Shown here piece after piece: positions 9,008 to 16,068 of a stretch of DNA of 41,067 nt. Made by a program: the position numbers and the translations under genes. Position 1 is the first letter of the stretch. Every line of letters begins with the position of its first letter. The stretch is taken from the NCBI RefSeq assembly GCF_001431625.1, contig NZ_LLXT01000158.1:1-41067 (forward strand). The letters run 5' to 3'. Source of the stretch: Stenotrophomonas geniculata ATCC 19374 = JCM 13324. Its GTDB lineage: Bacteria > Pseudomonadota > Gammaproteobacteria > Xanthomonadales > Xanthomonadaceae. The notes under the pieces were generated by a model. That model was not told where the DNA came from. It did not search any database and saw only the letters and a program-made list of their open reading frames with translations.

Positions 9008-9088
9008 GTAGAGCCGAGCCATGCTCGGCTTGCACGCGCCAGCGCGATCTGACCGGAGGAGAGCAGCCGAGCGTGGGCTCGGCTCTAC
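9008..9088. repeat. Inverted pair of SMAG elements
   Basis: 9008-9030 (GTAG then AGCCGAGC/GCTCGGCT) and 9065-9088 (the same stem, ending in CTAC) face each other with 34 bp between them. They fill the convergent gap between the kinase and the HAD gene. Confidence 0.85.
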
Positions 9089-9089
9089 A

Positions 9090-9713
9090 TCAGCAAGCGC
9101 CCTGCCAGGCAGCCAGCAAGGCGCGGCAATCAGCGAAATGCCAGTCGGCACGGCCCGGCCATGGGTTTTCCGGCAGGTTGACCAGCACGGTATGGGCGCC
9201 GGCCGCACGGCCGCACTCCAGGTCGTAGGCGTGGTCACCGACCATCACCGCCTCCGCAGCCCCGATCCCCCAACGCCGCAGATGCTGCTGCAGGCCATCC
9301 GGTGAGGGTTTGGGCACCGCTTCATCGCGGCCGATGATGTCGGCATCGTCGAACAACGCCCCGACCCCGATCGCGTCCAACGTCAGCTTCGCCAGCGCAT
9401 GATCATTGCGGGTCAGGATGCCGAGCCGGCAGCCTGCCGCCGACAACGCGCGCAGCAGCTTCAGCGCACCCGGTGCCGGCAGTGCGTCCTCGGCCAGCGC
9501 GCGCTCATGATCCAGCAGCCACTCGCGCTTGGCCTGCGCCGGTGCGTCCGGCAACGCCGCAATATGGTCAAGGATGTCTTCCTCGGCCGCGATCTCCAGC
9601 GCGCGGCGGATCGCGGCAAAATCATGCACGGCGACGGTCAGCGTGCCATCCATGTCGAACACCCAGTGCCGGATCGCGGACAACGCGTGCACTGCGCTGC
9701 CCGCCGCAACCAT
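9090..9713 (-). CDS. HAD-family hydrolase (phosphoglycolate phosphatase-like)
   Basis: Soluble phosphatase-type protein of 207 residues. The four HAD motifs are in order: DMDGT (20-24, nucleophile Asp20 and acid Asp22), ILTRN with the motif II Thr, Lys in PKPSPDG, and GDHAYDLECG with the motif IV Asp residues. A helical cap is inserted after motif I. The substrate is unknown. The start at 9713 is set by a TGATG junction that overlaps the stop codon of the preceding lipoprotein gene by one base, so the two are probably translated together. Confidence 0.88.
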   Translation of the reverse strand: MVAAGSAVHALSAIRHWVFDMDGTLTVAVHDFAAIRRALEIAAEEDILDHIAALPDAPAQAKREWLLDHERALAEDALPAPGALKLLRALSAAGCRLGILTRNDHALAKLTLDAIGVGALFDDADIIGRDEAVPKPSPDGLQQHLRRWGIGAAEAVMVGDHAYDLECGRAAGAHTVLVNLPENPWPGRADWHFADCRALLAAWQGAC

Positions 9714-10444
9714 CACTGCCACCACTGCGGCATGCGGCTGGCGTCGACGCCACCGGTTTCGAACACAGCGGTGCGGGTGCCACCGGCCTTGACCGGGAAC
9801 TCGATGCTGATCGACTTGCCCTTGCGCGCCAGCTTCCACAGCGCCTTCTGGTCGGTGATGAACAGGGCAATGGCTTCATCGGTCTTCGGACGCCACGCCG
9901 CCATGGAAATCGGCTTGCCGTCGTCCACGGTTACTTTCACCGTGCACTGCGGGCAACGGAAATCGCCGGCCTGCAGCACCAGATACGCATGCCGCTTCCA
10001 CTCCGGATGATCGCGGAACACCAGCTGCACCGGCTTGGCGCCGCTTCCATCCACGTCCACCCGTTCCTTGCTGTAGATCTGCGCCGAAACCTGGTTGCCC
10101 TTGTTGCCCACCGGGATCTGGTTGTACTGCCACAGCGCCTGCATGCGGCGCAGGTCGCGCGCGGCATCGCCCTTGGCCTTGACCTCGTCGAAGCCTGCGG
10201 CGATGCGCTCGGCGGCCGCGGTGTCCTTGTACTGGTCCAGCAGCGAGGCACCATGCAGGCGCGCGCGCTCCCAGTCCTGCGCGGCCACGGCCATGTCGTA
10301 CTGCTTGGCCACGTCTTCGGCCTTGGCCTCCTTCTGCGCCTGCACGGCGGCTGCGGCGGCTTCCTGCGCCTTGCGTTCTTCCTCGGGGTTGCTGCAGGCG
10401 GCCAGCGCCAGGGTGCAGGCGGTGAGCAGGATCAGTCGTTTCAT
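9713..10444 (-). CDS. Lipoprotein of unknown function
   Basis: Predicted lipoprotein of 243 residues with a lipobox LAAC at Cys17 after MKRLILLTACTLA. The start at 10444 is chosen because it gives a signal peptide directly and has an AGGA ribosome binding site; a longer frame adds 20 unrelated residues. After the lipid anchor comes an Ala/Glu/Lys-rich helical stretch (about 20-60). A globular region follows with a CPQC pair and a TVKVTVDDGKP strand. I do not recognise the family. It is coupled to the HAD gene downstream through TGATG. Confidence 0.8.
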   Translation of the reverse strand: MKRLILLTACTLALAACSNPEEERKAQEAAAAAVQAQKEAKAEDVAKQYDMAVAAQDWERARLHGASLLDQYKDTAAAERIAAGFDEVKAKGDAARDLRRMQALWQYNQIPVGNKGNQVSAQIYSKERVDVDGSGAKPVQLVFRDHPEWKRHAYLVLQAGDFRCPQCTVKVTVDDGKPISMAAWRPKTDEAIALFITDQKALWKLARKGKSISIEFPVKAGGTRTAVFETGGVDASRMPQWWQ

Positions 10445-10498
10445 GGCGGAGGTCCTTTGCGGGTGCATCCCGATTCTATCGGCAGCGAAAAGCGGATA

Positions 10499-10528
10499 CA
10501 CCAACGGCGGGTTTCCCCGCCGTTGGTG
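10499..10528 (-). terminator. Strong hairpin after the M1 peptidase gene
   Basis: CACCAACGGCGGG (10499-10511) pairs perfectly with its complement at 10516-10528 around a 4-base loop. It lies between the M1 peptidase stop and the lipoprotein start, both on the minus strand. A clear T-run is lacking, so termination is inferred. Confidence 0.55.
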
Positions 10529-10544
10529 GTGAAGCAGTGACCGG

Positions 10545-10568
10545 TTGCCGGCCAGCGGCCGGCACTAC
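10545..10568 (-). repeat. SMAG element
   Basis: TTGCCGGCC/GGCCGGCA palindrome ending in CTAC (GTAG foot on the minus strand), four bases beyond the M1 peptidase stop codon. Confidence 0.85.
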
Positions 10569-10571
10569 CGC

Positions 10572-12500
10572 TTACTTGGCTTCAGCCTTGGCCAGCATGT
10601 CCTGGACCGAGGCGGTGGTGATCGGGTGGTAGCCCGGCTTGGCCTTTTCGAAGGCCTGCTTGGCCAGCTCCAGCCCCTTCGGGGTCTTCACCAGTTCGGC
10701 GTAGATCGGCAGGATCAGCTTGCGACGGCCGACGCGCTCGATGAATGCCGCCGCGCCTTCATTGGCCTGCTCGTAGCCGCTGCGGATCGCCAGCGGGTAC
10801 CAGCGCATGGCGATCTCGCCATTCGGGGTGCCAGTGAAGTGGAAGGCCTTGTCCAGCGTGGCCAGCTTGTCCAGCGGCTGGGTCGCACCCAGGCCGTCGA
10901 TGAAGCGCACCCATTCCTGCGTGCTCCAGTCGGCGATGACCTGGCTGCTCGGCACGGTGCCGGCGCTGGCGAAGGCGATGCGCGCGGTATCGACGCTGCT
11001 GAAGTTGCGCGACTGCGCCTTGGCAGCGAACGCCGGAATGCCCGGCTCGTCCAGCCACGCCTTCAGTTCGGCCTCGGTCACGGCCGAGGGATTCTTCGGC
11101 AGCAGGTTCTTCTTCATGTACGCGACGAACTGGTCGGTGTTCGCGCTCTGGAAGGCGTGGTCATCGAACCAGCCGCGCAGGAACGGATCGAAGGTCTCGC
11201 GGCCGAAGCGCTGCTCCAGGAATTCCAGGAACCACGCACCCTTGACGTAGGCGACCTGGCTGAGCGCTTCGTCGGGATCACGCTCGTTCAGCGGCGGCAG
11301 CGCCAGTGCCTGGTCAGCCGGGCTCATGTCCTTCACTTCGGCCAGCAGGTCGGTCTGGTCGATCTGCTTCTCCATCTCGGCCATTTCCTTGCCGTACAGG
11401 GCTTCGGTGATGCGGCCCTGGACGTAGGTGGTGAAGCCTTCATTGAGCCAGATGTCCTTCCAGCTGGCGTTGGTCACCAGGTTGCCCGACCAGCTGTGCG
11501 CCAGTTCGTGGGCGACCAGCGAGACCAACGACTTGTCGCCGACGATCACGGTCGGGGTGGCGAAGGTCAGGCGCGGGTTTTCCATGCCGCCGAACGGGAA
11601 CGACGGCGGCAGCACCAGCATGTCGTAGCGGCCCCAGCGGTATTCGCCGTACAGCTTCTCGGCGGCACCGATCATCTTCTCGGTGTCTTCGAATTCCTTG
11701 GCGGCCTTGTTGACCATGGTCGGCTCGGCCCAGACGCCGGAGCGGCCGGAGATCGGCTCGAACACCAGGTCGCCGGCGGCGATGGCCAGCAGGTAGGACG
11801 GAATCGGCTGCGGCATCTTGAAGGTGTAGTCACCGTCACGCGCGGCCTTCGGATCGTTGTCGGCGCTCATCAGCACCATCACGTCCGGGCGCGAGACCAC
11901 GTGCGCGCTGTAGGTGAAGCGAACGCTCGGGGTGTCCTGCAGCGGCACCCAGGAACGGGCGTGGATCGCCTGCGACTGGCTGAACATGAAGGGCAGCTTC
12001 TTGCCCTCGGTCATCGACGGTGCCAGCCACTGCAGGCCCGAGGCGGTCGGCGCGGTGTGATAGGTCACTTCCACCTTGGCCGGCTGTTCCGGAGCCTCGA
12101 TGGTCAGCTTGCTGCCGAACACCTTGTCAGCGGCGGCCAGCTCGAACTTCAGCGGGCTGCGCGCGCCATCGGCGGCAACGGCCTCAACCTTGGACACGGT
12201 CAGCTCGCGGGTGTCGAGCACCAGCTGCTTGGCGTCCTTCTGCTTCCATTCCAGGGTGTAGGTGGCGGTGCCGCCGATCTGCTTCTGGTCGAAGTCCAGC
12301 TTCAGATCCAGTGCGATGTCCTTGATGGCGACCTTGTCCGGCTCGGCGTACGAGCTTTCGTCGTGGCTGCGGTTCTCGGCGTTCACGGGGGCGGCAGGGG
12401 CCTTTGTGGCAGTCGGGGCGGCGGCGGGCGCGGCCGCCTCCTGGGAGCAGCCGGCGGCCAGGGCCACGGCCAGCGGAAGGAGCATCAGCGGATTACGCAT
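10572..12500 (-). CDS. M1-family zinc aminopeptidase, LTA4H-like lipoprotein
   Basis: Zinc metallopeptidase that removes N-terminal residues from peptides, probably facing the periplasm. It has 642 residues. A lipobox LAAGC places the lipidated Cys at 18, followed by an Ala/Pro linker. The exopeptidase motif GGMEN is at 304-308. The zinc site HELAH (331-335) with Glu354 in NEGFTTY gives the HExxH-x18-E pattern. The C-terminal third resembles the helical domain of leukotriene A4 hydrolase homologues. It is probably monocistronic: a SMAG and a strong hairpin follow it. Confidence 0.93.
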   Translation of the reverse strand: MRNPLMLLPLAVALAAGCSQEAAAPAAAPTATKAPAAPVNAENRSHDESSYAEPDKVAIKDIALDLKLDFDQKQIGGTATYTLEWKQKDAKQLVLDTRELTVSKVEAVAADGARSPLKFELAAADKVFGSKLTIEAPEQPAKVEVTYHTAPTASGLQWLAPSMTEGKKLPFMFSQSQAIHARSWVPLQDTPSVRFTYSAHVVSRPDVMVLMSADNDPKAARDGDYTFKMPQPIPSYLLAIAAGDLVFEPISGRSGVWAEPTMVNKAAKEFEDTEKMIGAAEKLYGEYRWGRYDMLVLPPSFPFGGMENPRLTFATPTVIVGDKSLVSLVAHELAHSWSGNLVTNASWKDIWLNEGFTTYVQGRITEALYGKEMAEMEKQIDQTDLLAEVKDMSPADQALALPPLNERDPDEALSQVAYVKGAWFLEFLEQRFGRETFDPFLRGWFDDHAFQSANTDQFVAYMKKNLLPKNPSAVTEAELKAWLDEPGIPAFAAKAQSRNFSSVDTARIAFASAGTVPSSQVIADWSTQEWVRFIDGLGATQPLDKLATLDKAFHFTGTPNGEIAMRWYPLAIRSGYEQANEGAAAFIERVGRRKLILPIYAELVKTPKGLELAKQAFEKAKPGYHPITTASVQDMLAKAEAK

Positions 12501-12611
12501 GAATCGGGACCGTTACGGGGATCAAACCCCAATGGTACCTCCCTCCGGCCCGGCAGGCGTTGCGCGGTGCGGGGTAATGCGGCCAAGGCCGATCCTGCGG
12601 CTGCGCCCCGG

Positions 12612-12735
12612 GTAGGTGCCAACCTTGGTTGGCACGGATCTTTCATCGCATGTGGCAGACCCGTGCCGACCAAGGTCGGCACCTACCAGAGCGGATGACC
12701 GCAGCGGCCGAGTGCCAACCAGGGTTGGCACCCAC
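12612..12735. repeat. Cluster of three SMAG elements
   Basis: 12612-12635 (GTAG, stem GTGCCAACC/GGTTGGCAC) and 12663-12686 (stem GTGCCGACC/GGTCGGCAC, ending in CTAC) form an inverted pair. A third, 12712-12735, is of the same type but has a mutated CCAC foot. They fill most of the 246-bp gap between ubiE and the M1 peptidase gene. Confidence 0.85.
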
Positions 12736-12746
12736 CAGGGCAAGGC

Positions 12747-13508
12747 TTACAGCTTGTAGCCGGAGTGGATCGAAACGATGCCGCCGGTCAGGTTCTTGTA
12801 GTGGCAGCGCTCGAAACCGGCCTGCCCCATCATCGCCTTCAGTTCATCCTGCGGCGGGTGCTTGCGGATGCTCTCGGCCAGGTACTGGTAGCTGTCCGAA
12901 TCATTGGCGAACAACTTGCCCAGCTTGGGCAGGATCTTGAACGAGTGGAAGTCGTAGATCGGCTTGAACCAGTCCGCGGTGACTTCGGAGAACTCCAGCA
13001 CGCGGGCCTGGCCGCCCACCTTTAGCACGCGGTACATCTCGCGCAGGCCGGCGTCCTTGTCGGTCACGTTGCGCAGGCCGAAGGCGATGGTGACCAGGTC
13101 GAAGCTGTTGTCCGGGAACGGCAGGGCTTCGGCGTTGCACTGCACGTAGTCCAGGCCAAGCACCAGGCCGCGGTTGGTCAGGCGGTCGCGGCCGACCGAC
13201 AGCATGCCGGCGTTGATGTCGCCCAGCACCACCGAGCCCTCGGCGCCGACGCGTTCCTTCAGCAGGGCGGCGATGTCGCCGGTGCCGCCGGCCAGATCGA
13301 GCACGCGGTCGCCCGGCTTCACCTGCGCGGTCGCCACGTAGTAGCGCTTCCACGCCCGGTGCACGCCCAGGCTCATCAGGTCGTTCATCAGGTCGTAGTT
13401 GCGCGCGACCGAGGTGAACACCTGGCCGACCAGCTTCTGCTTGTCCTTGGCGGCGACGTCGCGGAACCCGAAATGGGTGGTACCGGCTTTGTAGGGGGAT
13501 TCGCTCAT
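12747..13508 (-). CDS. ubiE: Ubiquinone/menaquinone C-methyltransferase UbiE
   Basis: SAM-dependent C-methylation step of quinone biosynthesis, cytoplasmic. It has 253 residues against 251 in E. coli. The start at 13508 (MSESPYKAGTTHFGF) is chosen because the THFGF block is the normal N terminus; a longer frame adds 12 residues. The SAM-binding motif is VLDLAGGTGDIAALL, and the family motifs YDLMNDLMSLGVHRAWK and the C-terminal GGIVSIHSGYK are present. It is divergent from the deaminase gene with an 80-bp gap. SMAG elements lie directly downstream. Confidence 0.96.
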   Translation of the reverse strand: MSESPYKAGTTHFGFRDVAAKDKQKLVGQVFTSVARNYDLMNDLMSLGVHRAWKRYYVATAQVKPGDRVLDLAGGTGDIAALLKERVGAEGSVVLGDINAGMLSVGRDRLTNRGLVLGLDYVQCNAEALPFPDNSFDLVTIAFGLRNVTDKDAGLREMYRVLKVGGQARVLEFSEVTADWFKPIYDFHSFKILPKLGKLFANDSDSYQYLAESIRKHPPQDELKAMMGQAGFERCHYKNLTGGIVSIHSGYKL

Positions 13509-13588
13509 GGCCCCGATTATCGCACCGCCGGGGGCCAGCGGCACCCCCTGCCCGTATCATGGCGGGCCACGACTTACCGGAGCCCCGC

Positions 13589-14041
13589 ATGATCACCACG
13601 CCCGACTACCAGGCCCTGCTGCAGACCGCCATCGCCGAAGCCCGCCAGGGCCTGGCCGAAGGCGGCGTGCCGATCGGCGCGGCGCTGTACCACAACGACG
13701 GCCGCCTGCTCGGCTGCGGCCATAACCGCCGCGTGCAGGAGGGCGACCCGTCGGTGCACGGCGAAACCGATGCGTTCCGCAAGGCCGGCCGCCAGCGCCG
13801 TTACCAGGACACGATCATGGTCACCACCCTGGCACCGTGCTGGTACTGCTCGGGCCTGGTGCGCCAGTTCAACATCGGCACCGTGGTGGTGGGCGAATCG
13901 CGCACCTTCCAGGGCGGCATCGACTGGTTGCGGGAAAACGGCGTCAACGTGATCGACCTGGACAGCCAGGAATGCGTGGACCTGCTGGGCGGCTTCATTG
14001 CGCAGCACCCGGAGATCTGGAACGAAGACATCGGTGAATGA
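13589..14041 (+). CDS. Cytidine deaminase-fold protein, Fcy1-like cytosine deaminase
   Basis: Zinc-dependent deaminase of nucleobases or nucleosides, 150 residues. The zinc site is His57-Gly-Glu59 and PCWYC (Cys84 and Cys87). The C-terminal region, including EIWNEDIGE, recalls the end of yeast cytosine deaminase Fcy1 more than bacterial TadA or guanine deaminase, so cytosine is the likeliest base; this comparison is from memory. The start at 13589 follows a CGGAGCC ribosome binding site; an upstream ATG at 13559 has none. It is divergent from ubiE. The 198 bp that follow (14042-14239) contain only two direct copies of AGTGCCGGCA (14084-14093 and 14100-14109). Confidence 0.85.
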   Translation: MITTPDYQALLQTAIAEARQGLAEGGVPIGAALYHNDGRLLGCGHNRRVQEGDPSVHGETDAFRKAGRQRRYQDTIMVTTLAPCWYCSGLVRQFNIGTVVVGESRTFQGGIDWLRENGVNVIDLDSQECVDLLGGFIAQHPEIWNEDIGE

Positions 14042-14239
14042 TCACCACGCAGTGTCCTGTTGAACCCGTTTAATGAACGCTTCAGTGCCGGCACGCCCTA
14101 GTGCCGGCAGCGTTTGCGGCCATTGCCGTGAACCCGTGCACAGTCAGCTGCGCAACGTGCACACGCAGCGATAACACCCCGCCCGGCTGCCGCGCCTAGG
14201 GTGGGGTTACCGGGACTTCTTTCCCCGGCGGAGCCAGCC

Positions 14240-14500
14240 ATGTGCGCGCACGCCGTACGACCTACGCCTGACCCGATCCTCGAAGCCATCCGCAAGCGCC
14301 TGCAGCAGCAGTACGCACTGCACCAGCGTGGCGCACTGTTCTGGACCGCCTACCAGGGCCTGCAGCTGGAGCTGGTGCGCGGCCACCCGCTCGACCATGA
14401 GCGCCTGTGCAATGCGATGGCCGACATCGCCGAAGATCTCGGTGCAGTCGAGCGTGCGCAGTTGATCGGACATGCCAACGCCAGCTCCACATCGCGCTGA
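14240..14500 (+). CDS. Small hypothetical protein
   Basis: 86-residue protein of unknown function. It has no signal peptide or membrane segment and is predicted mostly helical (for example ILEAIRKRLQQQYALHQRG). The start at 14240 follows a GGCGGAGCC ribosome binding site. It begins a short run of plus-strand genes (14240-15401) and may be transcribed with the next small gene. I recognise no family. Confidence 0.6.
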   Translation: MCAHAVRPTPDPILEAIRKRLQQQYALHQRGALFWTAYQGLQLELVRGHPLDHERLCNAMADIAEDLGAVERAQLIGHANASSTSR

Positions 14501-14575
14501 CGCGGCATGCACCGCCACATACGCCACACTCCGATGAACCCCCACTCCCTTTCCACTCAACCGAACTGGATTGTC

Positions 14576-14911
14576 ATGCACGCTGAAGTCCCCACCATCC
14601 CTCCGGTCATCAACGTTGACGCCGAGCTGGATCACTGGCGCCGCCAACATGCCGAAGGCGCACTGCCGCACAACTCGTTCGGCTCATACGTGCCGTGGAT
14701 CAAGTTTGCCTGCGATTCGCTGATCACCCAGCCGCGCGCCAGCGAGGCCGAACGTGACGAGATGTTCCAGACCCAGTACGCCCTGCAGATCATGCCGCGA
14801 CTGAGCGAAGCACAGGCCCGCGAGTTCGTCGACCGTTGCTGGCAGCACGTCTACCAGAGCAGTCCGGTGCGCAGCCTGCAGGCACCGCGCCTGCAGCGCA
14901 TGCGGGCCTGA
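14576..14911 (+). CDS. Small hypothetical protein
   Basis: 111-residue protein of unknown function if started at 14576; in-frame ATGs at 14534 and 14507 would add 14 or 23 residues. None has a convincing ribosome binding site, so the start is uncertain. The body contains LDHWRRQHAEGALP and a helical C-terminal part. No signal peptide, membrane segment or known motif is visible. It lies between another small unknown gene and the iron permease homologue on the same strand. Confidence 0.55.
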   Translation: MHAEVPTIPPVINVDAELDHWRRQHAEGALPHNSFGSYVPWIKFACDSLITQPRASEAERDEMFQTQYALQIMPRLSEAQAREFVDRCWQHVYQSSPVRSLQAPRLQRMRA

Positions 14912-14978
14912 CTGCCGCTGCACGGCGCCTGCACGGGCCACTGCCGATCATCCTCGTCACCTGAGTGGGACGACGACG

Positions 14979-15401
14979 ATGAAAGCACGCAACCTGTTCA
15001 ATACGATCGCCAAGAAGGCCGCGGCCGCCACCGGCTCGCCGTGGACCTTCCTGGCCGCAGTAGCGATCGTGGTGATCTGGGGCATCAGTGGCCCGGTGTT
15101 CGGTTTCAACGACACCTGGCAGCTGGTGATCAACACCGGCACCACCATCATCACCTTCCTGATGGTGTTCCTGATCCAGCACACGCAGAACGCGGATACC
15201 GCCGCGATGCAGATCAAGCTGGACGAGCTGATCCGGGCGACAGCCGAAGCGAACAACGAACTGTTGGATCTGGAAGAACTGGACGAAGCGCGGCTGGAAG
15301 AGATCCGCGCCGAATACGAGCGCATGGCCCGCGAGGCCGGTGACGCGCTGCTGCGCGTGCGCGCCTGCCGCGCGGCCCCGCGCGATGATGAAGCGATCTG
15401 A
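14979..15401 (+). CDS. Low-affinity iron permease family protein
   Basis: Small inner-membrane protein of 140 residues with two hydrophobic segments, about 22-43 and 49-66. A charged, coiled-coil-like C-terminal half follows (LDELIRATAEANNELLDLEE). The TFLMVFLIQHTQNADTAAMQ segment is characteristic of the family named after fungal low-affinity iron transporters; transport activity in bacteria is inferred from the name only. A GTGGGACG-type ribosome binding site precedes the start. A SMAG begins three bases after the stop codon. Confidence 0.8.
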   Translation: MKARNLFNTIAKKAAAATGSPWTFLAAVAIVVIWGISGPVFGFNDTWQLVINTGTTIITFLMVFLIQHTQNADTAAMQIKLDELIRATAEANNELLDLEELDEARLEEIRAEYERMAREAGDALLRVRACRAAPRDDEAI

Positions 15402-15403
15402 CG

Positions 15404-15426
15404 GTAGCGCCGGGCCATGCCCGGCG
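15404..15426 (+). repeat. SMAG element upstream of the RAYT
   Basis: GTAG followed by the CGCCGGGC/GCCCGGCG palindrome. It is the same subfamily and orientation as the copy at the 3-prime end of the RAYT gene (15957-15979). Confidence 0.85.
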
Positions 15427-15508
15427 AGCGCGATACCCGGAAGAATCCCACACGGGCCATCGCCCTCGGCTGATAACGGCGGACATCCCATCAGTGCAGA
15501 CTGGCGCC

Positions 15509-15960
15509 ATGTCCAGCCGTCATCTGGAACGTGGCCGCCACTCCCATATCGGGGGCTACTACGTCCTCACCACGGTCGTACGCCACCGGCGCCCGGTCTT
15601 TGAAGATCCACGTTGTGCAACGTGTCTTGTGGATGCATTGAGGTATGTTGAACGCATGGGCCTCAGTCGGTCCTTTGCTTGGGTCGTCATGCCTGACCAT
15701 CTGCATTGGCTGATGCAGCTGCGCGACGGATCACTGGGCGCATGATGGGAACGGTGAAATCCCGCAGCAGCCGGTTGCTGGGGCAGCAGTTCGGCATACA
15801 GACGCCTTTGTGGCAGCCGAGCTATTTCGATCACGCGGTACGCAGCGAGGAAGCCTTGAGGCGCCATGCGTTGTACATCCTGGGCAACCCCATCCGAGCA
15901 GGATTGACCCTGCATCTCGATGAATATCCGTTTGCATGGTGCCGTTGGCCCATGCGGTAG
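15509..15960 (+). pseudogene. REP-associated tyrosine transposase (RAYT), frameshifted
   Basis: Y1/HUH-type single-strand nuclease that processes REP palindromes. The first frame (15509-15745) gives 78 residues with GGYYVLTTVV and the metal-binding HLH (His64, His66) in MPDHLHWLMQ. The continuation is in another frame from about 15741, with MGTVKSRSSRL, LWQPSYFDHA and the catalytic-Tyr segment YILGNPIRAGL, and stops at 15960. Together the parts give about 150 residues, a normal RAYT length, so a single-base loss near 15735-15745 explains the break. The stop TAG (15958-15960) is part of the GTAG foot of the downstream SMAG. Confidence 0.85.
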
Positions 15961-16051
15961 CGCCTGGCCATGCCCGGCGAGCACGAAGTGCGGTCCGCCC
16001 AGACGTCAGGCATGCAGGAACGAAAGGCCGCCGGGCGTGGCCCGGCGCTAC
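15957..16051. repeat. Inverted pair of SMAG elements downstream of the RAYT
   Basis: 15957-15979 (GTAG, stem CGCCTGGC/GCCCGGCG with one mismatch) and 16029-16051 (CGCCGGGC/GCCCGGCG ending in CTAC) face each other. They lie between the convergent ends of the RAYT and smeF, where they may act as a bidirectional 3-prime structure. Confidence 0.85.
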
Positions 16052-16068
16052 CGGTATCGAATTGCTGC

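Noticed and set aside
8928..9088. Clustered palindromes as a CRISPR array
   Set aside because: Units differ in sequence, are inverted rather than direct, and have no regular spacers; they are SMAGs.
10545..12698. A 717-codon open frame opposite the M1 peptidase
   Set aside because: Antisense shadow of a well-supported gene, with atypical composition and SMAG sequence at both ends.
14084..14109. Two direct AGTGCCGGCA repeats as an operator
   Set aside because: They lie far from any promoter-like sequence and each is a short self-palindrome common in this DNA; no support for a regulator site.
15735..15748. Programmed frameshifting in the RAYT
   Set aside because: No slippery heptamer or run is visible at the junction. 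A simple single-base loss or a sequencing error is the more economical explanation.
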